Positions 49,445 through 61,000 of a DNA stretch of 64,000 nucleotides are shown here, in pieces (position 1 is the stretch's first letter; every line of letters begins with the position of its first letter). This DNA is from Lunularia cruciata (lineage: Eukaryota; Streptophyta; Marchantiopsida; Lunulariales; Lunulariaceae): assembly GCA_948567375.1 (NCBI GenBank), contig OX419761.1, positions 23,226,243 to 23,290,242 on the forward strand, written 5' to 3'. Made by a program: the position numbers and the translations under genes. The notes beneath the pieces are model-generated. The model did no database searches and had not been told where the DNA came from. It saw only the letters and a program-made list of their open reading frames with translations.

Positions 49445-52065
49445 AAAAATTTTGAATAATGCAAAAAGGTGTGCACCATACTTCTCCTTAAGTAATAATA
49501 CAAGAAGATCAAGCAAAAATTCAATAATAAATAATAGATGATAAATGGTAAATAATGATAAAGACCTTGAAGATAAGCCTAGCTTAACATTCGATAAAAA
49601 TCACAGATGCTCTTGTCTCAATAATTAGCACTAATTTATCACTTATAGGATCAAACATGACGGAATAATACTCTCAAGTTAGCCAAATAGAACAGCTTGA
49701 GAAGAAGTTAAAAGTTATATTATTATACTAAAGATTATTATCATGCAAGAAAATTTAATATGTGAATGATACTAAACATACCCTATACCATTTGGAATTT
49801 TTTGAAAATCCAATCTTTTTAGATTGAAATCTCCATTTGATTAAAAAGAGAATAGGATATATAATTAAGATTGAATTTAATTTGATTCTCTTTTTTACAT
49901 TCCATCCTTTATACTCCATGATCTTACTACTATGACATTGGTCCTAATGACATTACATTTTCAAAGCGGATCATAGTCAAGTCCTGAAGAACGTTATGTT
50001 AATAGAATTTGAGCTATATTTATTCTTCTTAACTGCATCCTAGGGGCGCTAACAAGCACTTGCGGTTTTTGTTACCTTTCTGAATCTTGGGCTTCAATTA
50101 ACATAGTTTTGCTCCGGTGAACTTCTTTCAATCCACTTGACATGGATCACCAGGATTTTATATTTTTACATTGATTTTTATTTATATTGACCAACCCTAA
50201 GGACGCTATAAACATCTCATATAAAATATGCCATGTCTTCAACTTACGATGGAGAGATCGATAAAATGGTAATATCTGGACCTTTCTTCTTCTTAGATAA
50301 GTGCTTAAAACTCCACTCTTTACAGGGTGCCTTTAGATTTCGGACGCATAATTTTTCTGATATAAAGGACTAGTGGGAAGAGGCCCGAACGGCAATCTTG
50401 TTGAAATATTTTGCTAAAAGTAATCCTCAGATAAATTATACACGGCCCATTCCATATCCATCCTTTTCGAAGGATATACTTTAAAGAGCAAGCTTATGCT
50501 GGGCAATAGCTTTTATGAGATACAGTATATGGGCAAGCCTATGCTAGGCATTCACAGCTAATAATTTAGTCGAAGATAAATTTAGTCTGAACGGCGCTTC
50601 CTACAGTGATTTTAAAAGTCGTGACCAGAGTTCAAAATGGACTACAGAGTATTCTGCGCCGGAGGGTGATACTGTCGGCTCCAAGGGTACAAAGGGGTCC
50701 ATCGATTGATGATGACTTTTGCGCAGATGCCCAGACTCGCGTACTGAACAAAGGGTCATGAATTTGAAAATGCAAATAGAGAAAGGTCTACAATTAATGC
50801 TTCATTGACTCTTCCATTAAAGGCCTTGCCATGTCTGATTGCACTGTGACAGAAATCTGAGTCAACCGATACGTTGAAAACCCTTCCGCTACCTGTCGAA
50901 CTTTTTAGGCTTCTTTCATAAAAGTGAATATTCACTCGTACATCACATTTGTTTTGACGTATTGCGCAGCTAACGCTCGACCTTTTACTTAGTCGTGACG
51001 AACAACTCGTGACCAGACACGACGTTCGAGCCCGTCAAGGCAGCACCGATTGCTTTCCTTCAAGGCAAGTTTCAAGAGTCTTTCAATATGTTCAGACTTC
51101 AGACTGGAGACTGGAATGGGCAGCATTCAAACTTAATACTATCTTGAGATGCCTCTATCCCTACTGGTTGTCCCGGAGACAAGAACTATTGAACGTCGAA
51201 ACAAGAAAACATGGATCCTGCAGTTTGCAGATAAGTCTATTTGGCCAACTATACCACTTAGCTTCGCAATGAAAATGTTCCTATAGATTGTCAATAGTTT
51301 GACTCATGAACCCCGGCAAGTTCTTCGGTACTCAGTATGCACTCACTTCAAAAAGGTTGTACTCTTCCGTGTTGTTCAGACAAGTCATAGTCTTTCATAC
51401 TTGGTATTGTCTCTGATAGACAGACCTCCAACAAAAATATCCACCATTGTAGAGAAAATTGAGACGTCGACCTGCCCGTTGTCTTCTCTGAAACCTATAA
51501 AAGGGAAAAGACGAACCTCCATGTCCCGCAGGTAATCTGTATATATTACTGGAACCATCCGGCTCTACCTAAAATTTTGAGGAAGTAAAACTTACCGTTC
51601 TCACTAGATAAAACTTACTTAATCTTACATAGTTCCAAAGCTTTGGCTACACCAGATTCAACTTAATTAGTTGTTGAAAAACATCCTCAAAGGTCTTCAT
51701 TTTATATCTAGAAGGTCGAAGAGTCGAAATGGTTGGGAGGACTGTCTGCATTCTCATCCACTTAATGGAGAGCGGGTTCTATCTTTCACAAACAAGTCTA
51801 ATCAGCGGAACCCCAGACCCAGTATATCATCAATAGCATGTACAAGGGGCATCAATCTAGACTTTACAAGTAGGGGTGCCCAAACCAAAATGAGACCCAC
51901 TTGTTCGATGCATTTTGAGAATATCTCGAAACAAAATGAGAAGTTTGACCTAGAGGATACAGAATGCAACCAAACAAGCTGAGTGGTTCACCGGCTGACC
52001 TCTAAAGCGACGGCTTGAGATCAACACCTGGATGTCACTGTCATTCATTGCTTGCATTGATCTAC
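49445..52065. other. Intergenic DNA downstream of the SUVR5 gene
   Basis: 49445-50450 is AT-rich with no gene. Near 50483-50560 there are two short pieces (GCAAGCTTATGCTGGGCA and GCAAGCCTATGCTAGGCATT) that resemble the chromovirus LTR phrase, perhaps an LTR scrap. 50600-52065 is less AT-rich and probably contains the 3' UTR of SUVR5 in its right part. A CCTATAAAAGGG TATA-like motif lies on the plus strand near 51500, but no gene follows it that I can recognise. Confidence 0.4.
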
Positions 52066-52070
52066 CGCAT

Positions 52071-55000
52071 TCAGTACAGCCTCCCTCGACAATTTCTAGC
52101 ACCACAATGACAGGGGCACCCCTTTCCGGGGAGCAATCTGTACCTATAGTCATAGGCTAGTTCCTCCCCAACTTCAATCTGCAAGGCGAAAGACATTCAG
52201 TCTATACGTGATATACGCATGATCCAAGACCGACCGAAGTCTACTCTCCGTAAGAAAATCTCGGATCGTACGTAATGTTAGACAATGATTGAAAGATATA
52301 TTTGAAGATTACGAATGACGAACTAACGCAGTTACTGCTTCTTTGCGAAGTTAGACAATGAATATATCCGTATGTGTAGATCTCAAGCACAGTGAAAGAT
52401 TTTAATTGACTTACATCTCGGCTTGCAAACAGCCCAATGTGGGCTAGTTGACAATCCATGCTCTCCACAAGGACTTGGTAATTCACCAGATTCGGTGCAC
52501 AACTGCCAAAGGAAACAATTTATCGTGTAACTGATAACATCCTAAACTAACTTTAAGCAAACAGAAGTACGTCACAACAATTTAACAGATGAATAAATGA
52601 TTTAGAAAGCGCATGGTCCCAAGATACTTTTCTTCCACCAATGAGTCCTAAGCTAATCGTCCTCGGAAGTACCTGTGATTGATGAATCTTGCAACATTTC
52701 CCTGGCGTGTTGCATCAATAACAAAGGGTTTGAGTCGCCTTCCCGTTCCAGTGATATCGAGATGTGCATCGATGTCATACAAGTAACTGCAACCTACTTG
52801 GTCATACCTGCAACCAATTTACGCCGAAGACCTTGTAAACAGGGGATCCTTCTTTCTTAAATCCATTGGTGAGGAGTTCGAAGTATTTTGGGAAGGAAGA
52901 AATATAATAATAATTCACTCACCTCTCGCCCCTCTTATTGGCTTCCTGGTCACGAAGAACCTCGCCAACATATTCACAAACAAAGGTGCCCCGCTTGATC
53001 GTTTGTGCCGCCCTTACTGCCCATCCCTGCATTGATTACAACATTCCTTCCAGTCAGAACATTTTTTTCTGTGAATCGCAGTTCAAATATTTCTTTAAAT
53101 TTACTGATTTTAGCTATATTACAGAGTATAAAATACAGAACCCGTTATAGACCACCGACTTCCGTCCCCGCATCCGACAGGACTTCACTCCGACATTTGA
53201 CAGTAATGGAGTAAAACTTCTCCATAACCGTCCGTTAAATGGAGAGGTAAGACTAATTGCCTGCAGACAAGATTACTAGAATGCTGTTATTCAAGCTACC
53301 TGCAGGGTAGCTTGAATGCAATACAGAATCCGTTACAAATGACCCAGTTCGGTACCCACATCTCATGGGACATTAATCTGTTATTTGGAATATAAGATAA
53401 ATTTCTTCATAACTGTCAATTGCAAAGATGGATTTCAGGTTGATATCTGTTAGTTAGTAACATAGAGCTATTTTAGAGTGATATATCAGCCATCTATATG
53501 TTTACCAAGGACAGGTGGTGGTACTCACTACTGGCCTCAAGGTAGAAAGCAGTGAAAAGACAACTGTGCATTTCCACTAAAACCAAGCATTACTTATAAT
53601 TAGGCCAAGTTGCGTACGTTGATCGCCAAAATATAGAACTAAATATTTTGAGAGAAAAGGCAGCAATTTCTGGGTCTGCTTTACTACAACATGTTCCAGG
53701 ACCATAACTGCTGGACCTAAACTTAGACGTAACTAGTCCTTCGTAATTCGACGTCCCTGTTACCCTAGAAAACAATTATAAAAATTCCAGCACTGCGACA
53801 GGACATAACATGCGGTAGATGCAGACTAACTCTTACATGAACTAGTGCTATTTTAGAACATTATTGAGACAAACTACACCTTCCTATTTCTTAAATATAA
53901 AGTACCAGGACAAGTATCCGTCACCTTATGCTCGGTTTTGAACACTTCGAGCTTCACTGTTACACCTTTTTGAAGAACGCGATTCTGGCATGTTTGCTGG
54001 CACCTGCAGCTCGAGTTACACTCATATACCAGATAGCCTTCCTGCAAACCATAACAGTACATCCTAATTTAATCCCTTGATCTAGGTATTTACTGTAACA
54101 GAGATGGCACAGAAACCTATGACCAACGGGCAAAAGTACAGACAAATTCCTTGATAAGCAGGCAAGGGATAGAGCACGAGTGGAGAAAACAGTGAATCAC
54201 AAGTTTTGAGCTTACAAGTTATAAAATAGAAAAAGGGAAGTAGCCCTCTCGCATGACTCCGGGTTATGAACTGAATTTGAGATACAAAAGAGTAACCATG
54301 AAAACTTACAGTGCTCCGAAATTCGAACTGTAACACGAAATGTGATGCCTTACCTCAAGTATAATGCAGCCTTGATCATCATAAGGAAATCGTCCACGCA
54401 TAGGCTTCCCATATATGTCACAAGCCTCAGCATTATCATTATCAAACAAGTCAACATGATCGCAAGCTTGCGGTGTACACTTGGCTTCCCCACAGGTGCA
54501 GCCAATCTTGTAATTCTGCGTACAAAGAATATAGTCAAGGTATCAGTCACAAAATAGCTTGTAGTCAGAAACAGCACTTCGGATGCCTTTCATTAGTCAC
54601 AGAATCCACAGGAAACCATATTCATACCTCTGTATAGTTACTCAAGAATTATAAATCTCCATCTCCTGAAAATGAGCCTGCTGTTTTGCGAATCAAGGGA
54701 AGGGCATTTACAGCTGACCATTTAAGACATTGCAAAAGGGAAGCTTTACCTCAGTATCTAAACCCAGAGATGGATCTAATCTTCGCCTGGTGATATAGGT
54801 GAAAGAACTTGGTTGATAAGTATCAATTCCACTGGATTCTTTGTTGCCAGAAGTTTTGATTCGATGAAGTAAGTCCTGATCAATGACACAGACAATTGGC
54901 ACTGGCTCTTGTCCGTAACTCAGATCCTCACAGGTTGTGATAAATCTCGCCGTTCTCACCCGAGACTCTGAATCGGTGGGCTGCTCTTGTATACTGTTGG

Positions 55001-58000
55001 AGGTTATTATTGGTAGTTTCAGTTTCTCCGACTTGGATTCAGCCAAAAGTTTCTCATCAAGATCCTCTTTCATACATATCTTGGGTGCAACAGGAGCGAC
55101 GGCTGCAGGGAAGTTTCCATCTGCTTGCAGCTCATCTTTCATGCTTGTCTCGCCATGTAGTTGTGAGAAGTCAGTAAAAATCTTGTCCGCTTGAACCTTA
55201 AACTTTTCTTGGACAGACTCAAAACTCGACTCTACCCGGCGGGTGAGGGAAAGGGTACTTGGCGCAGTGCGTGTCGTTGACACGACAGCTTCATCTGGAA
55301 TGGGACTGCTCGAATTTGAGACATTTTCATGGCGCAGAAAGAATTCTGGTTTGGTCGAAGACGATATATCCTTTCTAGTCTGTCCCGAGGAGTGCTCACC
55401 CAACTGCTTCTTGTTCCTTTGTTTCCTAAAAGTTGCACCCTGCAAAACCGCTTTCACGTGGAGTCTAAGAGCATCCGGTCCCTTTGTATCCCTTTCAAGT
55501 GACTTCTTCTGAGAAGGTGATGTGAATCTAAGTTTTTTCCTTCTTCTTCTGGTAGGTCCAAAGCCCGGCTCTGAGGCTGCAACCTTCTCCTCTCCTTTCC
55601 TTCGAATAGGAAGCTTCATTCGACCGGTTTCCAGACTTGCTTCCTTCTTGCCAGTAGAGCTGCCTCGGACAGGGCCTAGCTTGCTACATAACATATGCGC
55701 TGCTTGATGATGACGTCCTAGATCTGGGAGCATGGGAAATGTCATGCCGCAAAGACGGCACACATACTTGCCATTTGAAAGAGATACGCCTTCATTGCTT
55801 TCCCCAGGTTTTATTTCCCCTGTACTGGAAAATTGTACACCATCTCCGTCAAATTCAGAGCCCTTGTGCATTTTCTCGCAGTGTTGATATAGACCCAAGT
55901 GCGTATCAAATTCCTCCAGACAATCTGAGCACTTCAAGGTATCGGAACCATCCTGCTCTGCAACAATTATTGCTCTATTTTGCGCAATCATTTCTTTCAG
56001 CGCTGGGTTGCTAAGTTGATAAGGATGCACAGCTAGAACATGTTCCAAAAGTTCATCATCATCGGCATACCGCAAGTCGCAAGCAAAACAGACAGACAAA
56101 TCAGGGCAGGTCATGACGGTGGCTGGATGTCTCTTCTTCCAATGTGTTACAACCGTCTGCTTTCTTGTATAGAGCCGATCACAGACTCGACAAGCATGAC
56201 CTTTGATGAAAAGACTGATTTCCTTTTTATGTATGAACCGCCAATGTCTGCCGAGGTCAGGGAGAGACAGGAACTCAACATCACAAAGACCACAGGGCAC
56301 AGGCCCATCGTTGGTTAGTTTGTGATCGTCAGCTTGGGAACCACTAAGGAGGGAGCAACCCAAATGTGTACCTTCAGCAGCCTTAAGTAGAGATTGAGAG
56401 GATGACCCCACTGTGGACACCCCTAGATTTAATTCCGCTCTCTTTTGTTCGGCCTTGTCAATTGGTTGCAAGAACATCTGGATCTTGGTCATCTCGGCAG
56501 TCACCAATTTGGTCAATTCCTCTGCCGTGCCATCCTTTATAGCCTCATCTTTGGTAGATAGTACAAGCTGCTTTCCAGCATCTGAAGCCGAGTTCTGTAA
56601 GTTTATTCCCCCGACATCCTTCAAAAACTTGTTCAGCAGATTTCTTGCACCCAGCAAGTTGCTAGAACCCTTCATCTCGGAGTGAGTTACCTCCTCCTTC
56701 CGTATATTGCGCTGAAAAGCAAACTTTTTCTTAGCTTCCATGGAAATCATATGTTTTGAACAGTATTCGAAACCTTCTCGTGCTCTGAACGAGCACTGTT
56801 CCTCGTTTCTTGTGGTACGACCCTTACATTGGGTCCATTGGTTTGTCCTACCATCAGAGAACTTTGGCGAAATAGCTTCTTTAATTGCAGGTACTGAAGG
56901 CTTGAGATCTCCTATAGCCCTGTCTATGAAGAAACTGGACAACGCTTTTCGTTTCCTCGTGGAGCCCTCGCTGCCCCCCCTGCAACCTTCAGTGTGTTTT
57001 ATCTCGCGAGTCCGCGACGGCACCTCTCGCGAGCCAAGGTCAGAGGCAGGTTGAGGAGCATCAAGTAGAGCCAGTTGCCCTTGACTTGCTAGACTTGACC
57101 CGTGCTCATTCTCTGTTTGCCAGTCCATGGTTGAAGCCCCAGGTGTCTGCGCCTTGTTTTCATCTTTCTCAAGTAGACTTGCACCTTTTGACGAATGTTT
57201 GACGCAGAAGGAAGAACCATCCTTCGTTCTATGAGTACACTGCACTCCCCTTGTGGTGATGCCCTGGCATCGGTCCTCTTTCACAGAAGCCCCATTCAGG
57301 AAGCTGACTCCTTCTTCTCCCTTGCTAGAGTCTATGTCCTCACCATTTCTCTCATTAACAACTGTCCCTAGATGGACATGAAACCCACAGTATCCATTGA
57401 AGCCCTCTTTTGCTTGACGTGCGCACCGTCTGTTCTCCCTTCTAAGAAAAGCTGAGCATAAACCACTCTGCCAGGCCAGATTCCCGTCCGAAGCTAGCTT
57501 CTTTCCTGCGCTTTCCGGGTCGAGAAGGTAGATGTGCTTCTCACAGTACTTTACTCCTTCTTTCTTTGAAAAACGATTGCACCGCCGGCCCTTATTTTTT
57601 AAATAGGCTGAACACAGCCCACTCTCTAAAGCAATTAGGCCCTCTGCCATGCTCGAAGCACCACTCTTGCCGATCCTATCAAAAACTTTTGACTCATCAC
57701 CTTCGGATGCATCGGAATGATAAGAAGCACTAGGGCCAGCAAGTTGCAGAGCAGACTCTCCACTTCCTACAGCCTGAGTCAAGGCATCATCTCCGATAAG
57801 GGCCAGTTGCCCATTCATGTTTGCCAGTGTATCTGCCGAGATAACCTCATGGCATCTATCAGCTTCCAGGACAGGTACACATAGTTGGTTCTGCTGCACT
57901 CCAGAAGGATGCACAAGGGGTGATCGAAAAGCAGTTATTGCTCGGCTACCAGTTGCATCATCAGAGCTACGGGGAGTCAGCTTCGAGCGCTTCGATGGAG

Positions 58001-61000
58001 TACTTTCCAACCCCTCGGATGACCCTGGCCTTTGACGACGTGCTCTTGCCTGCTCCTTAAATCTTTTGGAACCACCAGCAGAGGAGACTTGTTTCCCTTG
58101 CGCTCCCTCACTCTCAGAAGGTCCAGCAGACTTGGCTTTAGCTTTGCCATCAGGATCCGTGTCCTTCTCCTCAAAGGCCTCGCCTTTCCAAGTGAACCAC
58201 TGAGGATCAAGCTCTGGACCCGGTTCATTCCAAAGGGGTGTAACATCATCCCACAATACTGCGTTGTGCAGTTCCTGCATCAACCACAAGGACCCTTCAT
58301 CATAAGTGACTTTCTCCGTTTATGGGTGATTTTACCCCGCGACTTGTAGCTCAAAGGAACTTCACTTAATATGTCAGAGAAGTTACCACAAGGAAAGCAT
58401 GGCTGTCTTAACCACGAGGAAGCTCATTGTCGGCACGACGGGATACAAAGAGCGTTAAAAGAACACACCTTTGTGAGCTTCTGCACCTTCGAAGCGCTCT
58501 CTGCTCTCACACACTCTTCTTTCCACACACCATAGCGCTTTGACATCCATGAAGGTTTGATGTACTCCCGGACAATGGCCTACAAATTACAATAGTCAAG
58601 GCAAGACTTCCAGACACCATAGCGTTTGGCATCCATGAAGGTTTGATGTACTCCCGGACAATGGCCTATAAATTACCAGAAGTACGTCTAATGACTCAAT
58701 TCCTAAAAACTAAAGCAACATGCAAAAACCGGTACTCTGGAGCACTGAACAACCATCAAGGCAAGACTGTAAAACCGAACTATACACCAGCTCTGAACGG
58801 CCAACTGTGAAATATAGTGGTGCATTCTTTTGATAAAATGAATCAACTCAGGTACATTGATTATACTTGATCGTTAAATATCAAAGATGAACTCAAACAC
58901 AGCCGTACGTTAAATACAATAGACGCATTATACTTTTGGTTGAAGGCTTAGTTAGGTAAAGAAGCTAGAATCGAAGATTGATCGGCCTTACAAGATGGAG
59001 GTGAATCAGTTTAGTCCCAAGCTCAGCGTATGTTTTCGCTGCAGCTGCTTCACTCGCAAAATCCTTCCAGGCATTCACATCCCTTGCGCTTTCCACAACA
59101 GCCTGAACACAAAAGTGGAACGAATGCGATTCAGGAATATCACGCTGGTGCCCCACCTGAAACTTGTGACCCTCCAGTTGCCTCGACCCACTATTCAATA
59201 AAGATGAACCTTGCTGTAAGGTACACAGGACAGAATCCCTCTAAAAGGTCGATTAACTGTGCAGAAAGAAGGCAAACGTTCTATCAGTACAAAAACTTAG
59301 TGTAATTTCACACGATAGCAAAAGTTGTACAAAATGGCCAACGGCTGCATCGTTACAAACACAGACACAACCGTAAACTGAAATTTGGGCAGGAGACAGA
59401 AGTACAGGAGCATAGGATGGAGAACTTGGTCCTCAGACAGTGAGTGACATGAGGACATGAGAGCAGAAGCCGTTCAAAGCCCGTGCGTGATAGTGACAAG
59501 TGGGGCTAGTGCATCCCTAATAGCTCTTAGAACATACAAGAAGTCTGGGAGCCCATCAAAACACCTCACATGCATTTGTAGTAGATTCGGCAGCGAGTTT
59601 GAGCCACTACAGATGCTGGAGTTGTAAACGCAATTTCATATCAAGGAAAAAATGCCCCTGTCAAAGCGAGGTCCGACTGAGTCCAATGCAGAGATTAAGC
59701 ATTGATGTCTATGGTCTGAAGTTGTTCATGTGACGCGGGTGGAAATGCAGATTTCTATATTGCGATTGGCTAGATAGCGCACTATAAAATTCCATAGTTA
59801 CAGAATGCGTGTTTTGAATGTCATGTGTTGTTCGAGAGCTTACGGTTACCACCGGCACCAGTAGCAAATTCTCCGGCCATCTCTTGCATCTCAATTTGTT
59901 GTTTAAACTTAGGAGCGGTCTGATGTAAGTGATACTAGACACTGGACAACACTGAAACATACTACTTCGTCATAACTCTGGCGAAGAATCTCGAGAAAAT
60001 TGTAGACCAAGCCCAACCTTGGACACCCCACATACATGGGAGTTCAATCTTCTAAATACGAAGAGAAGAAAGTCCCAGGAGGTCACGTTAGAGGTTTCAT
60101 GCAATAATTCATGCAATAATTGATCGCTACAGAAAAAACCATACTCTTTTATAGCAATGGAACTGACAATCAAAGAGGACCAGAAGAAGGTTTCTTGCCT
60201 TGACGTGGAGCTGATCGCTGATATCAAGCATCTCCGCTCCCAGTTTTATCATCATTCTTCGTCGAGCAATGTACAAATCTTTCACGGTTTCACGTCCACT
60301 TTCATGAGTGCCATTATGGAGAGGTGTAGGACTCTCAGATATTGGCAGGGTGTGCTGACTGTCCACCCAAGAGTAATTTCTGGCTGTTGGGGAGTAGACC
60401 ACAATATAGTGTTTCTTGCTGTAACTAGGCTTCGCTTTCACAGTCGCTGGTGGACAATCGATGGTGCAGCACTGAATGCCTGGCTGCCACTTTCCCCTCC
60501 ACTAAACACAACCCGACATATGGAGTCAGAAATTAACTTTCTCTTGGCCTTCCTCATATGAAGTCAAGTTTCTACAGAGATGCCAGACTTTCGTACAAGA
60601 CAACAGATTGTGCACGTTTAACGGTAGATCAGTTGATACGCACGTATCTGGAAGCTCACAGTACTCATTTTCTGCTCCCTTGGAACATACCTTGACCCAC
60701 AAGGGCACGCCCACGACTTCCTGCAGAATTGATCTTGAACTGGTATCGTCCCTTCCTTTGCGCGTATCTGGTGATTCCATCGAATCCCCACCTGATTGAT
60801 GATTTAGGAGCTCAGCTGCTTCCTCGCTTGCTTGGACCCGTTGAAAGCTTTTAATATCCCTGCTCGACTTGACCTGTTTGCTACTTGCATCGACCTTAAT
60901 TGAGTGGACCTGCTGGTGTTCTCTTACATCCAGCTTTGATTGGACATGCTGAACGTCTTGCAAATCCTCCCTTCCTTGAAAATGTTGGTCGTCCTTTCCT

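Noticed and set aside
51009-51535. Two plus-strand frames of 87 and 78 codons with a TATA-like box at about 51500
   Set aside because: The TATA-like motif lies at the end of, not before, these frames and neither shows a known domain.
54937-58349. Plus-strand frames of 60-105 codons across the SUVR5 gene
   Set aside because: They are opposite-strand shadows of the long SUVR5 exons.
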